A DNA stretch of 64,000 nt from Durusdinium trenchii (GCA_963970005.1 CAXAMN010000003.1:546917-610916); one strand, 5' to 3'. Positions 1 to 12,792 are shown, counted from the stretch's first letter. Program-made: numbers and translations. Notes: a model not told the origin generated them from the letters alone.

Positions 1-17
1 GCCGCTGAACGGCCCTA

Positions 18-131
18 CTGCGCTTGGTCTTCGCCGCGGAGGAGTTCGGGCCGACCCGCCTGAACAGCGTCCAGCTCGCTCTGATGGGCCGCGAGCAAAT
101 GCGCCATGTGTGCCATCGGGTCGGAGGGCCC
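18..131 (-). CDS. Candidate internal exon, unknown product
   Basis: Reading the minus strand, a TTCCAG acceptor at about 132-137 is followed by an open GC-rich frame (starts GPSDPMAHMAHLL, then AAHQSELDAVQAGRPELL). The frame stays open to a stop at 15-17, so the true donor lies upstream of that and the end given is a limit. Composition (Ala, Glu, Leu, His) and high GC at third positions look coding, unlike the flanking AT-richer DNA. I do not recognise the family. It may belong to a gene that continues off the left edge. Confidence 0.4.
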
Positions 132-1453
132 CTGGAACGAGGTCGGCAGTGCGCATTTCGGGCAATTGAAAAGCAGGATGGGTGACACAACCACCCATGA
201 CATGTTTTTTTTGCAACTTTGCCTGCTGGAAGGTAGCAATATGTGGTACTGCCCCGAAGCGCAATTGAGATAATTGAGGGTCCTCCCAAAACACTGCTCT
301 GAGGTGAAAGACATTTCCTATCATTTCCTCTACGGCAAACGGGCGTATCTTAGACATGATATGAATTATGAACAAGTAACCTGGTTTCTCTCCGGATCGT
401 TTTAACATGCCATCGCCTATAGCCAGTGGGCTCAGGCCACAACTCCAAAACTTATATACACATCCCATCTTTCAAACCCAATGATCGTCAAGTAAGTTTA
501 ACTGTGTTTGGTGATCCTGGTCTGCGACACGAAGGTCAAGGGTTTTCCTGTGCAACCTCCAGTTGAACCTGGCCGCAAACTCATGCTGGTGCCAAGCAAG
601 GTGGCACGAGCTGCTGGATTCTGCCACACGCACGCATTTCTGCTATGCCCTCTCTTTGGGCACCCTATTGCCTATATATTGCATGTATTGATGGTTTTTT
701 CATGATTTGTCCGTGGCCTGCGGAAACTCCGAAGGCAGCTGGGGACAAAAATCCCAACCCATGTAGGCAAGGTAGGCTTTGAACCATGGACTGTGCCCAC
801 GGCACTGCTTCCGCTGTGTCTGGGTGCTTAGATATCATTACTTGGCCTAGTCTAGGACGAGTCATCCAAGTCATCCGAGATCCCAAACGAAAAAAAAGGC
901 GTCCACCCACCCTCCACCCTCCACCCAGACGGCCTGAGCACCGATCAGCTCCGTGAGCCTCCGGGCCTGAAGGCGCGCGCGAAGGCGCAGCGCGGCGCGA
1001 GTCTCGGACCGTTGAACCTCTTGGAATCGACTTGTTGGGAGCCCTTCGAACTGCCAATCGCTCCTTTTTTTAGGACTTGTGGTGGACTAGAATGGGCTTA
1101 CAGCACCCTACTGTGCTCCCGAACCTTGCAAAAGGTGTGGGGAGATAGTTTGCTGTTGGAAGTTTATTATTGGGGCTCCGGGCCACCGGGGGCGTCAGCA
1201 CCCCCAAAAATAAAGTAATTATGAGGGGGTAGCCAAGGTACTTTAAAATCTGACTAAGCTATCAGAATACCTCAAGGGAGGCAACTTTATGAACATAAAA
1301 TGAGCAACCCCAAGGCAAAAAATCCTTATGATAGACGTCGGCTCCCACTCCACCCTGATCTTGACCTATGATACGTCTGTTCAACGCAAATGCCCAAGAC
1401 TGCCGGTTCACCAAATGCCCAATTGCAATGAAGCTGAAATCTGCCAATCCAAA

Positions 1454-1637
1454 GCTAAACTCACCCTAGAACCACAACATATACCTCTTTCAGTCTGCTA
1501 ACCCATTCTTATTCTAAAGCTTTCTGGCTGGGCTGGGTGGCTTTTGTGGGGGGCTGGCTTGGTGCCATGCAGCAATTAAAAAAAATAGAATCTGCACATC
1601 TTCAACCTCCACCCACAAAAGACTAGTCTCTGACCAT
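1454..1637. repeat. Direct duplication, copy 1
   Basis: The segment beginning at the shared CTAAACTCACCCTAGAAC and ending near TCTCTGACC recurs at 1813-1998 with small indels. Both copies contain CATATACCTCTTTCAGTCTG and AAAGCTTTCTGGCTGGGCTG. There are no terminal inverted repeats and no coding potential. Confidence 0.85.
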
Positions 1638-1812
1638 GCCTTCCCACATTCTATTTTCATGCTATGCTTCATGGAGGTTTCACTGGGTAGGGTTGGGAAG
1701 CACTGGCATGGCTTGTGTGGGGTGCTGTGCTTGTGTCTGTGTTTTGGGTGGCTTTTATTAGAAAGACAATTGCTAATATGGAAAAACAATTGCAATAAAA
1801 TACAATCTACCG

Positions 1813-1998
1813 CTAAACTCACCCTAGAACTAGACTGCAACATATACCTCTTTCAGTCTGCTAACCAGTTCTTATTCTAAAGCTTTCTGGCTGGGCTGGG
1901 TGGCTTTTGTGGGGCTGGCTTGGGGATGCAGCAATCAAGTAAAATAAAAATATGTGTATCTTCAACCTCCACCCAAAAAAGATTTGTCTCTGACCTAG
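1813..1998. repeat. Direct duplication, copy 2
   Basis: Second copy of the unit at 1454-1637, about 360 bp downstream in the same orientation. The copies differ mainly by short indels, including GGGGGG against GGGG and an extra AGACTG. This suggests a local tandem-type duplication that has begun to decay. Confidence 0.85.
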
Positions 1999-3319
1999 GT
2001 TCGTATCCTGCCGGACGGCTTGACACCTGAGTTGACTCCAAAACGGTTTGCTGGAGTCCAACATCAAAAAGTGAAAACACTAGCTACTTTGAGGTTTGCT
2101 ATGTTAACCCTAAATTCCTTCGCCTGATTACATGCTTGTGTATTCCTACATTAGCTTCATGGCTGATGACCTAGGAACACCTGACTATCCAAGATAATGA
2201 AAACAAAATAAACCAGTGCTGGGGTTCAAAGCCATTGTATCACGACTGATTTTACTCTATAAAAATTTCTCCAGCATCAGCCTCACATTCTAAAATAGAT
2301 TCTTTGGAACCAAGGTCCAGGTCTTCCAAACACAAACAGCATTTAAAAAAACATGCTGCTTTTTTTGCGCTGAAGGGGGGCTGAGGTCCTACATGTTATT
2401 TTCACGGCAGCATCCCCAATGTTTATTCGTCTTGGTGGCCAAGCCCAAAGCTTTGTTGGAAAGAAACTTCTGTGGATGTTGATTTGCAAGAATGTGGAAA
2501 TGTTGCTTGTGCTACTTGAACTTGAATCATTGAACCTATACCTACTCAATAAAATTACAAAAAGTAGTGACACCTAGGTTCCTCGTTTTCTTGATGAACA
2601 CCCAGTCCAACCCGGGCTGGAAGGTGCTTGCGGAAAAAGCCGTGTTGAACTGTCTGATCTGTTGATTACAATGCAAGGCAGCAGTCTGCCAAGGCAGGGG
2701 TCTCTTGCAGTCACCAATCTGCGCAGCTCAGCCTCCGAGTTCCGAGTTAGTTCTCTCCAGCCTGCCCAGTCAGCTCGTCCAGCTGCATGTTCAAGCTCCG
2801 AGCTCTCTCTTCTAACCTGCCGATGGTGGGAAACGCTCAACAACGAGGGCCGGGGCAGCGGCTCCGGCCACGCCCACGCTGGATCGAGGTCGGGCGCCTC
2901 CGCCCGAGCTACGGTACTAGCATCGGACTCTTGGAAGTTCCAAGGACCCTTGGAATGTGCAAACCACTGTATACGTCACTTCCCAACTCCGCCATACTGT
3001 TGCGGAACAGCATCATGCATCATGCATCACCTGGAAATAACATCAGTAAGAAAGAGCAGAATCTGTATGAAACCTCATGGAGTCCAAGACATCATAAAAG
3101 CCATCAAGAGAAACCACTTCCAACATCACCACACCTCTGACTCTGCTGAGACGCACCCCAGCACCCAGCTCACAAGCAGCTGCCACCCAGCTCTTCGCCT
3201 CAGTGAGCTCCTTGACTTCTTGGCAGTCCTCAGTCCCGGTCCCCACTCGCTCGCTCGCCCCCCTCCCCTACTCCAACCCCCCTTCCAGCTCGCTTCACCG
3301 CGTGAACAGCGTTCCCAAC

Positions 3320-3392
3320 TGAAGCAGGGCCCAAGAGGCGATCCCAAGTCCAGCTCGATCTCCAGGTGTCCAAGCAGCTCTGAAAGCAACTC
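3320..3392 (-). CDS. Candidate internal exon, unknown product
   Basis: The exon is 73 nt with acceptor GCCAG before GAGTTGC and donor GTTGGG after TTCA. It encodes 24 residues including ELLSELLGHLEIELDLGSPL, a plausible amphipathic helix. It enters in phase 0 and leaves one base. Further candidate exons at 3848-3981, 4518-4590 and 4876-4970 lie upstream on the same strand, so all four could form one gene. Family not recognised. Confidence 0.45.
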
Positions 3393-3847
3393 CTGGCTTT
3401 CGGACATGAAATAGCCCCTGCGAATTGAGCATTCAAGGGGGGCCCTGGGAATCCATGCTCCGAATCCATGCAACCAACGCCGAACCAGAACTCCATTGCA
3501 ACTTCCCTTTCCACCAGGCAATTTCCAGAGTCGAATCCTGCCCAGTTGCGTTTCTGCATCGATGTGGGGGGGGGTCTCTGGTTTCTTCTAGAAGTTGGAT
3601 TGAGCAGTCGCCAAGCAAACCACAACTGCTTGCAAACAACTTGGAAGCGCGGCCGTCGCTAGGCAACTCAATTTCAGCCATGTCCCTATATACTTAATTA
3701 GTGCCTTAGTGCCTCAGTGAAAGGCACTTATGTCTTATTCAATGCTCAGCCCAACTCTACCAGTGGAAGCTGGGCAGTTCTCAAGTCCGTTCCTGATGAA
3801 CCCCTCCGTTCTGAGAGCTTGGGCGGTACTTCAGACCATGCCCTGAC

Positions 3848-3981
3848 CTGCTGGTCATAAATCAGCTGCATGGAATTCTCGGCCGCTTCTTGCTTTCGCC
3901 TGAAGCCGCGAAGCCGCGAAGCCGCTTGGTTTCGCTCGGATGATTCCGACCCGGTCTCCCACTCCGGTGCAAAGGGAATAG
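3848..3981 (-). CDS. Candidate internal exon, unknown product
   Basis: The minus-strand open frame contains ETGSESSERNQAASRLRG and ends KQEAAENSMQLIYDQQ, immediately followed by the donor GTCAGG. The 5' boundary is uncertain: no single AG is clearly preferred, so the given start is approximate. A small triplication of a 9-nt GAAGCCGCG unit (plus strand) sits inside. Coding bias is good and there is no family match that I recognise. Confidence 0.45.
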
Positions 3982-4517
3982 GACCAAAGAAATTCCAGAA
4001 TAGTTCAACCTTGTGATTCTTGGAACTTCTACACACCCAAGTCCTCCAATGAACGCCATCCTAGGGTTCTTTTCATACAAAATCAGGCATGCAGTCTTCT
4101 AGATCGATCATTTTTCTATATTGGTCCTAGGTCCATCTAATGGTTTTTAGGTCCGCGCTTTCAGGCTTTCTACTCTGAGACGGGTGCATCTTCACTGGAA
4201 CACATCCATTTTGGGTAGTCTGTGCTCACACCCGTTGGACTTGGGCCCAAACCAAAGCTCTTCATGCTCGCCTTTGAGGACCTTCGGATGACAAATGGAG
4301 AAAGCATAAATGAAAAACATCACGCAACTGATGGGAGGACCAATCATTGAACGCTTTGGAAGATAGCTTTGATGGCTTTGCGACGTTCGAGCAAAAATAA
4401 TCTCTTTAGCATTCCTTAACTCTTTGGTATTAAGACATTCAAATTGAATGGCATGTCCATCGCCGTCACCCGAAGCGGCACCCATCTTACTCCTCAGAAA
4501 ATTGACTTCACCATCAC

Positions 4518-4590
4518 CCTTCGGCGCCTGGACCTTCTCGGCCATGGAACTGTACTCCTCGTTGAGGTCCAGGGCGGCGTCGCCCGCCAC
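4518..4590 (-). CDS. Candidate internal exon, unknown product
   Basis: A 73-nt exon lies between a GACCAGCAG acceptor and the donor GTGATG. It encodes 24 residues including VAGDAALDLNEEYSSMAEKV. Third positions are almost all G or C. It enters in phase 0 and leaves one base. It probably belongs with the exon at 4876-4970. No domain is recognisable at this length. Confidence 0.55.
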
Positions 4591-4875
4591 CTGCTGGTCG
4601 CTCACTGAGTTCGCGCGCCGCGCGGTAAGTCGCGCTCGCTGAGGAGGGGCGAAGAAGAGACCACCTGGTGAGTAGCAAGCATCAGGCAACTCAGCATCCA
4701 GTCCCCCATCCCTACATGCGAAGGTGTAGGAAGTGTAGGGTAAGACCGTTGAAGAACATGATATTTGAAAAAAGTGCCGGAACCGGTGTCTCTGTGTGCA
4801 TGGTGCCTACATGGAAAAGAAAAGGCTACGTCCACCCCCCCGGTCCACCCCAAAAAGAAGCCCAACTCAACAGGC

Positions 4876-4970
4876 GCGCGTCGGAACCGGAACCGGACGA
4901 AGGAACGAATCCGGACGAAGCGCATGGCGCATTCGCGCCTTCACCGTCTTGGCCAGGTCCCCGAAACGCC
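4876..4970 (-). CDS. Candidate internal exon, basic, unknown product
   Basis: After the acceptor CTCCCAG the frame reads GRFGDLAKTVKARMRHALRP and ends with a PVPVP run. It is basic and GC-rich. The 3' end is uncertain; a GC donor inside GCGCGCC is possible. Two plus-strand frames over the same DNA are also open, so strand is a judgement based on amino-acid make-up and minus-strand neighbours. Confidence 0.4.
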
Positions 4971-5569
4971 CTGGGAGCTGGACAGGGCGTCCAAATCCAG
5001 GCTGCTTTTGGTGGAAAAAAGTGGCTGGAAAGCATGGCCCCCAAAAGGGTATATGTCTCAGCATGTCCCAAGCGCCGGCATATGAGTGCTCATGGATTGG
5101 AATGGATTTGAAGACTTTCAGTGCTGCCAGGCTCAGCTGGATAGTATCCAGCTGTTTACATGGCAGGCCCGGCCTTCCCAACTCTTTAGGAGCTCTTCGG
5201 CCTTCTTCTGCTCCTGGACATGTGTGATCTCCGATTGAAGCACCCAAGGTTGAAAACAGAAGCTCGTCAATGACATACACATTCATCATCACTCGTTCTG
5301 GCACGGATTTCACTAATTAGGACACGGACGGACCGAAACAAGCCAGGGCGCCTGGTTGGATTGATTCATGGAGGCCCCATTGGCCTCTTTGAGGGCTATG
5401 AGCAACCACTTACAAACACCTCAAACAAGGAGGTCTGGTGCACCCGGAACCACCCGCTCTCCTGGGCACTCAAGGCGGGAGGTGGCATGGCACCTCACAG
5501 CTGCGGTCCAACAAGGGTCTGACCGGTTCTCGTCGAAACGCGACTTGGAGTCGATGATGACATACGCAT

Positions 5570-5655
5570 AGCGTCCTTGCTCCTAGTAGTAAGGCCAGGA
5601 GCCCCTAGTACTATCCTTGCTCCTAGTAGCGATGCCAGGAGCCCCTAGTAGCTTC
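5570..5655. repeat. Two tandem copies of a CTAGTAG...CCCCTAGTA unit
   Basis: TTGCTCCTAGTAG followed by GCCAGGAGCCCCTAGTA occurs twice in a row. A third, diverged copy is at 25862-25912 (CCTAGTAG, GGCCAGGAGGCCCCTAGTA). The ends are near-palindromic (CTAGTA/TACTAG), as in small foldback repeats. Similar CTACTAGG words build the 24.1 kb array. Confidence 0.7.
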
Positions 5656-6016
5656 ATAAAGCTGCTGGCAGGATTGGGTCTAGTTCCATGTCACATCCTT
5701 TTTGTGGGTTCCAGTTCTTCACCTCAACCCCTGTCATAGATAGAAGTTCGTACAAAGATCCCCACGGTATAGAACGTGTGTGGGAATCTGTGCCACGATC
5801 CTATGTGGGGATCGCTATATATAGAACCCAGAAAACTGAGTATTACAAAAAAACGGCGGATCTCCTTCCAGTCAGGTTTGGGAGTTCTCCAACCCCCCCT
5901 GAAGGCTTCGGAGCTGGGGCCCCCGGACGGGCAGGTGCCGCCGGGACTGCTCCAGTGGCCTGGTGGCGTAGGGTGCAAAATGATGTTGGAGCCTCCAATC
6001 TTTTTAATCTTTTTAT

Positions 6017-6087
6017 AAATGCGTGTGTGTGTGTGTGTGTGTCATAAGTGTTAGAGAGAGAGAGAGAGCGAGCGAGAGAGAGAGAGA
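6017..6087. repeat. Compound GT/GA microsatellite
   Basis: A (GT)n run at about 6020-6041 is followed, after a short spacer, by AG/CG-interrupted (GA)n to about 6087. Confidence 0.95.
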
Positions 6088-9000
6088 GCATGTTACATAA
6101 TGTTACATACAGAAGTGGAATGAGAGCTTACTTTGACCCAACTTGCTGCAAGCCGGCCACTGCGAATCCTCGGCCAAAATTGGAGCTTTCTTCATGACTT
6201 CCACTGGAAAGGCAGCACTCCACTCCACGGTGGGAAGCCAGAATCTGTACACAGCACCGAGGCAAGCTGGCGGTTCTTTCCGCTGAGCCGAATCAGCTCA
6301 GAAAAGCACCTTTCATTGGTGTTTCTATGCGGCTTTGGGGGGCCAAGCACTGGTTTCTACCGGCGTTGCTGTAGAAGAGAAAGGTGCTCCAAATCACTGG
6401 GAACCAAAAAGGCGCTCGAAAATTGGCACTGCGCGTGCAACTGCGCATCTATAAAACCGTGATGCTGCTGAAAATCATCTACCTGTAGAGTGGGGATCTA
6501 CAAAACTCCTGGGAGAGCGGCTCGGAAACGCCCAGCTCCACACCGCAACGCCGTCACTCAGCATGTTCAGTTGCATGGCTTCACTTTCTCTCTGAACGAC
6601 CGGCCTTTCCGGAAGCTTCCGGACCTCTGTCCTCACCGGCACTCATCGACCGGTCGGCGCTCTCGGAGCGGTCAGCTCGGCGTACTCGGTCACGAAGGCC
6701 ACTGCCCAGGAGCCACAGTGCTTCACCCAAGAGTTGCTCTCATCACGAGAGAGCTCCTGGCTGGCAGTGGCGCGGCGCGCGGCCGTGGGTGGCGGGTGGT
6801 GCGTGTTGTGTTCGCTGGAGTGTTGTTTGTTCTTTTTTGGGGGGGGATGGGGAGGTCCGAGATGGTCCGAGGCGGGCTGGGTTGGTGGATTGGTACTGCT
6901 CAGGAGGGATCAACCTTCTTGTTGTCATTGAATTCCAAACTGCTATGCAAGCATACTAAACTCTGGACTCTGGACTGCCAAGCCATGTTGATCACCAAAA
7001 ACCACCAGTCCGCCATCTGAAGAACTTTGTGATCACCCTAGGTCAGCGCCAGCCTAGGCCAGCGCCTGTAATCGCCTGTAGGCATCATCAAAAGGGCCGC
7101 AAAGAACACGAAGAAGCCTTCGACGGATCCCCCCTTCCCCGTTTTGGGGCCATGAGACCCCTTTGAGCCCGGAGCTCAACGATGCATCAACGATCGTGTG
7201 CAAACGGCACGGGTACCGCGTAAAGCTGTCCTCTGGTAGTGGCCAGGTCTGCCATGAGCATTCTTTTTGGTCAAAGATCTGCACCTTGGCCGCACAAAAT
7301 GCGGGGCATCCTCCTCTCAGCCTACAGCACCAGCACCAGCTGACTGAGAGGCTTTTGCAGGGATGCCACCTAGTTTCATCATTCGGATGTTGCTGAGGCC
7401 TTTGGGCCTTTCCCATCCCTGAGGTGCAGCACGTTGCTGTCCCCCACCCACCGTCACCCGCCGTGTGCCACAGCTTGTCCAGGCATGACCAAGGCACATG
7501 ATCCCGACCAATGCACACCAGGTGATGGCCCATGTGGAAGAGCTCACCCAGGCTTTCGAAGGAGTCCTAAGTCAAGTAGAAAACTCAAACACTCCGGCAA
7601 CCTGCTTCAAGATAGGTTTCTTACTGCACCAAGGTCCCAAAGATACGAGTAGATGAAGTGAAGGACGTCTTACTTACAGTATTGCACGGTGATTCCATCA
7701 GTGCTGATATCAGAATTCTACACCACCTGCATCACATCCCACGAATCACATGCCCCAAGTCTCTGCCAGCGGCAGCCTCGCCAGCTCTTCCACTTGGCCT
7801 GCCGCCAGCGCCACCAGCCGCGAGCTGGAGCACGTGTCCCGCTGGGCACCGCCGTTGCGCCGGAACAGGCGGAAGTCGCGGTGTCCCACGGTGCCGTCGC
7901 ACTCCTGGGCTGGTGCGGAGCGTTTTGGGCGGCAAAACGAGGAACTTAAGGGCTTATCCTTGGTGTAAGAAGGTGGGAGAAGAAAGCTGGGACCTGGGTC
8001 ATTCGGTGAATCTTGTTAAAACTTATGTGCTATACAGTGGGAAGATGGGAAGAAGCTGAATATGAAGACAGAATCGGAATCTAGATGAATCGTTATGCAA
8101 ACTCGTCAGCTCCCGCTTCCCTGCAGGCTGAACCCCGAAATCAGCTGAAGCGTCCATCCACCCCAAGGCTGCCACCAGCGTGTCATGGCTCCCCGCGGTC
8201 TGAACCGCGGCGGCGCCCGGGCGACGCCACGGGATGCTGCTAGACGAGACCTCCCAGGTACCTGTCTTCAGCGAGAAACGTTGGAGGAATCCGTGGCAGC
8301 TGTGCCTCAGCTGGGAAGGTCCACACTCGGTCCAGACTCGGCTCGTGAGGCACGAGCAGGGGTGCTTGATGATTTTGGGTGGTGCAGCTTAGGTGTGGCT
8401 TCTTAAGTTGGGGATTCAGTTTGGTTAGACCTCTCCAGGAATGTCAAAGATGAGAGCAGGACGATTTCAGTGTACCGAACACAGACTTCGACACCTATGG
8501 GTCGATCTAAGTGTATCTAAGTCGATCCAAATCTATTATATATAAGTTAAGTGGTCATAATGGCAATGCTAGGCTGCAACCATGCTGTGACTTGATGTGG
8601 CTTGCAATTTCTTTGTGTGATCTCTTTTTGGGGAGTCTGGAAATCACATTGGTCACCTACGTTCAGAGTCTTAGTCTTTACAGTGTTTGAGACAAAGTCC
8701 CAGTGACATTGACATGTCTCAGCAAACAAGGCGGAAGACCCTTTCAAACTGGCACCCCCCAAAACAACAAAAAGAGGGAGAAAAAACACGCTCCAAAGCC
8801 AGCGGCATCTTGCTCCAGCCGCCCAGGATGCAAATCTCACTCGGCGAGGCCACGACAGCGCTTGAGAGGATGGCATACGGTGCATCGGGCAATCGCACCC
8901 AGGTCCTCAGAGGGTGGATGGGCTCTCTAAACAAAGAGGTCTGAGACAAATTATTGGAACAGTCAATGCAGTACAGCATTGGGCAATGGCAACATGCATG

Positions 9001-9572
9001 TGTTGGAGTAAGTGTCTGAAATGTCTATCTATTTCATTCTATTTCTGTCCGCCTGCCTATTCGCAAATATCCTTTGATTCCTTGGAATCCATCCTCCGTG
9101 CATGCCAGCCGAACCTGCCAAGAAGCCGATCCGCTAAGTCAAAGAGCCAAGGGCTATGAGCTCCCTGGTTTGGCGTCCCGGTCACCAGCAACTTTCGGCC
9201 GCAGAACAGGAACCGCGAGCCCAAGGAGGCTCTAAAGCACCTGCCTTGAGGTTCAGAGGTGAGACATTCAGCCACACCCTCTGGACTGCAGTGCCAAATC
9301 GCAGAGCTCCCATTTTCAAGCAAGTACCTTAGGGATGGAGCAAGGCATAGCAAGGAGAGGAACCGACGAGCACGGATGCCCGGCATAGGTAGGTGGTGAG
9401 TCCAAACACATCGACCGAAAGAGAGGGTGAACAGTTATGAACCTGGGTGAGCAGGGTGAACCTCCTGTTGTCCATCAATTGAAATCAATTGATCCATCCA
9501 GACTGATGCCTCAAATATCCCAAAATCCTTAAAGCAAGCATAAGCAGGCATCCTTGCTTTCCCCCCAAACGC

Positions 9573-9720
9573 CTTCGACGGCTTTTTGGTCGTAGAACGT
9601 GCCCACACCAGGTGGCAAATGCCCCGGGCGGCCAGGATCAGCCACGGCCCGGGAACCAGCCTTGAGTGAGAGATGGAGACGTCTCTGGCGAAGCTCGCCG
9701 GAAGGCAAGAGCAGCTCCAC
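9573..9720 (-). CDS. Candidate internal exon, unknown product
   Basis: The exon is 148 nt from acceptor GCCAGCCAG to a GC donor (GCGTTT). It encodes 49 residues, including VELLLPSGELRQRRLHLS and GVGTFYDQKAVE. It enters in phase 0 and leaves one base. Strong GC bias at third positions supports coding. I do not recognise a domain. It could be part of the same minus-strand gene as the exons at 9920-10040 and 12134-12287. Confidence 0.5.
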
Positions 9721-12133
9721 CTGGCTGGCTTCAACGAACATCAAAGGAGAAGGACATGAAGAAATACTGTCCCACACCATCCACCCTGCTTGAACACTTT
9801 TTGCTTGCATGACTCATGACATCTCATGACCTATCGGCCTATCGGTATGCTATCTCAGCATCTTCCAACAGTTCTTCCAACTAAAGAACACTCTGCTCGT
9901 CCCTTCTTTCCAGCTGCAAGTGAGCCACACAGCGGCTCCCCAACAGCCAAACCACTCGTCCGGCGCAGGCAGAGGCGATTCCCGCCCGAGCCGCCGCAGC
10001 ACGGTGCCAGCGGCGCGCGGGAGCCGGGGCCGGGTAGCCATTGGAGGTGCTCATGGAAACTGCTCGGGTGCATTAGGGCAAACGTCCGAACCAGCACCCC
10101 AGGGAGACTAGTAAACTGGTCGTGGTTAAGGTAACCTGGTCGTGGTTAAATGCTAGTGTCGCTCCAAGGAAATAGTTTTTGTCGGTCAAGCTTTCTCAAA
10201 GAAAGATGTATGGTATTGTATGGTGTTGAAGGTTGCGTTTTTATGGGATACCTCGCGGGTTTTCTGCTTGACTGTGTCGAGGGCAGGACGATGGGTGTAA
10301 ATGCTTGCATCCTTTGCAGAACCTGTTTGGAACCTTGCGTTACCTCTGGACCATCGTAATCATCTTGCATGACTGCGATTGAGCTTTCAATGCAATTACT
10401 CGAGCAAAATCAATACTTATATTGACCTCTAAGTCTAAATATTATGCCAAGATTCCACCACTTCACCCCACGTAAATGACCTCCTGACCATAGTTTGATA
10501 AGATCCTCAAAGAATGGTGTTCAACTCAAACATTCCCCCCAGAAAAGCGGCCCATGCTAAATTCCATGGCAACTCACACCTGGGCTTTGAACCTCTTTGA
10601 GCTCTTTCTTGGGAACTCCCAACACCGTGGACCTCCTCCCAACACTGGTCACCGGGTGCCAGCAGCAACCACTCAGCTCCCACCTTGGCCTTCGACGTGG
10701 CCTTCGACGGCGCAGCGGCACCTCGGCGGCCGAGGAGGTGTCCCACTGCCACGCGACATCCTGGTAGGAGGCCTGTGAGGGGAGAGCCGAAATCCAAAGA
10801 AGGAACCCCAAATCCAGTTCATCAAGATCAACAGGTATCAAAGCTTCTTTCAGTGGCTTCTGTTGCAGGCGACAATTGATGGAAACTGCATGAAGATGCG
10901 ACCGTCCAAGGCGGGGGGTCCTTCTTCAAAAGGGCCAGACTTCTTGGAGTACAATGTTGATCTTCAAATCAAATAAGGCATAGTATGTTCAACATATACT
11001 AGTCATATCCTAGCGTGACTCCTACCATGCACTCTTTCAAACCACCAGGAGCTACATGCCTCATGGACGACCGGACGCGCACTGAAAATGGCCGCTCGGC
11101 GCCCGAAAAGGGTTGCGTTTTCTTTTTTTCCGTGAGGACCTCCGAGCAAAAAATGCCAACCGTACGCCACCCACAGTGGACCAAATCATGGTAGATCATG
11201 TGATTGGCCATCTATTTGTTTGTGGAATGTGAGCACTGTGCATCTGAAGTCCTCTTTTATAGGTGTTCTGATGGGCAGGGGTGCAAGTTGGACATCGCCC
11301 ATTAAAGCGTCCAGAATCCAGTACTGATTATATAATACCATTGGTTTGTCGAATTGCAACTGTTTCTTCCATCCACTCCAACTGAAGCCCATCCAATCCC
11401 CTTGGCCTTTGGCATCCTTTGGCCACCGGACCCGGCTGTGGAGAAGCCGCCTAGACTAGAAGGGCATGTCGACGGCCCGAATCGATGGGCGAATCGATCC
11501 ATGCGGCACGAATCGATGCGGGTTCGGCAGCCATTTGACACTTCAGATGGTGTGAATCTAAGAATTGCCTCCCCGACTTGGTCGCGCAAGTGGTTTCGGC
11601 CGTGAAAGCATCTTGATGAGGTCTGCCGGTCTGCCATGAGGTCTGAACGCTTCCAACCAACAAAAAAGCGACGTTTCTCCATGCGACTGCACAGTACGAG
11701 CGGTCTCTTTTCGCACCCCTTGTGCTTTGCACATGTTGGATGCCCGCTCTGCAGTTTGTTCTGGAGCAATGCCTTGTGCCAGATGAAGGCTTAGCATATC
11801 TCTAACACGTACCGTACCTCCAAGAGCTTGAGGGTTCTTGTCCTGATTCACCAACTACAAATCAAACGGGCCTATGGCCTAATTTCCTAACCTAGAGCCT
11901 CAGATTTCACAGTTCTCCATCCAATGTGGCCTAAGGACTTTGCTCCAGGCATTCCTCTAAGCTACGGACATCACGAACCATCGAGCTCCAAAATCCAAAA
12001 CCACGACTTGGTTCCCACGACTTAGGCGTTTTTTGGACATTTGTTGGACCTCCAACATGTAGCTCCAATAGGTTCATGATAGGTCCTATCGCTCCGGACT
12101 TTTGCTGGAGATCTGCTACACTGATCGCCTCAC
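9721..12133. other. Intron/intergenic stretch with weak exon-like patches
   Basis: A short tandem GTAACCTGGTCGTGGTTAA-like pair sits at 10105-10150. Coding-like patches without fixed ends lie at 10560-10760 and 11560-11800 (minus; piece MLSLHLAQGIAPEQTAERA). The exon-like patch at 9920-10040 is listed separately. Otherwise I see nothing. Confidence 0.35.
9920..10040 (-). CDS. Exon-like GC-rich segment, unknown product
   Basis: The minus frame reading RLPRAAGTVLRRLGRESP and PDEWFGCWGAAVWLT is open, very GC-rich at third positions and chemically plausible, with a possible GTGGCT donor near its end. Both plus-strand frames are also open, so the strand is uncertain. Ends are approximate. Confidence 0.3.
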
Positions 12134-12287
12134 AAGACCGTGATGGCCATCGAATCCAAGTTGCTCCTGACAAGGGCGAGGCGAGTGGACAGTGGAGCGC
12201 GACAGTTCCGGTGCTGGGCCGAGAATGCGCTCGTTGAGCTGGTTGAGCTGTCTCAGAAGCACTGGATAGGTGCTAAAAATGGGCTCC
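12134..12287 (-). CDS. Candidate internal exon, unknown product
   Basis: The frame contains EPIFSTYPVLLRQLNQLNE and ends just before the donor GTGAGG. The acceptor is not certain. It lies 600 bp beyond the last traced exon of the RND-type gene, so it should belong to the next gene downstream. No family recognised. Confidence 0.4.
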
Positions 12288-12792
12288 AAGCACTGAACCA
12301 GCCGAACCCGTCGTGCCTTGAACTCTGAGAGCCTCCGACCCCCCCCCTGGTCCCTGTCACAAACCATCGGATCAATGCCCAGTGTGTGGATGAATTCCCC
12401 AAATCCTTCGATCCGACTTCAGGGTGGGAGCTCAGCTGTTCGAACTGGGCGTTTGGGCAGACGAACGGTGACCAGTGAGGTCGCCCCGAGGGCCGACTCC
12501 ACTGCAGCCCAAGTGGCACTTTGGCACGGCCCTCCGGTCGCGGCCGCGTGGCAGGGCGGGAGGCTTGGGCGTGGGCCGCGAAGAAGATGTCAGATGTGGT
12601 GCTGTTTTCCTGAGACTGCAAAAGGCTGGGAGGCATCCAGGCTTCAGGGGTGATGCTGCACGCTGGTTGCACCCCCAAAACTGGCACGTCTATAGTTATA
12701 CCATGCTGCCCACCCCCATGCCTTGATGGGTGAAGTGGCCACCCTACAAAAAAGCCATCGTCCTGGACGCCGTCTCTGTCTGGGTGTCTAGC

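Larger units (their letters stand above)
132..3319. other. Mostly non-coding stretch with one duplication
   Basis: No exon can be fixed here with confidence. It contains the direct duplication 1454-1637/1813-1998. There is a GC-rich exon-like patch at about 926-1003 on the plus strand after a CACCCAG acceptor. There is also a minus-strand coding-like patch at about 2690-2800 (short piece RNSEAELRRLVTARD). The remainder is AT-rich and looks intronic or intergenic. Confidence 0.4.
4971..9572. other. Intron/intergenic stretch with microsatellites and exon-like patches
   Basis: No gene can be firmly placed here. It contains the CTAGTAG repeat pair at 5570-5655 and the GT/GA microsatellite at 6017-6087. 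A plus-strand exon-like patch sits at about 8819-8920 (piece MQISLGEATTALERMAYG). Minus-strand exon-like patches occur at about 7060-7300, 7770-7920 and 9110-9240 (piece FLFCGRKLLVTGTPNQ). Each has coding-like composition but no clean pair of splice sites. Confidence 0.35.

Noticed and set aside
2662-3414. 250-residue plus-strand open frame
   Set aside because: It has no domain, begins at a non-ATG codon and overlaps a better minus-strand exon (3320-3392); composition follows the DNA, not a protein.
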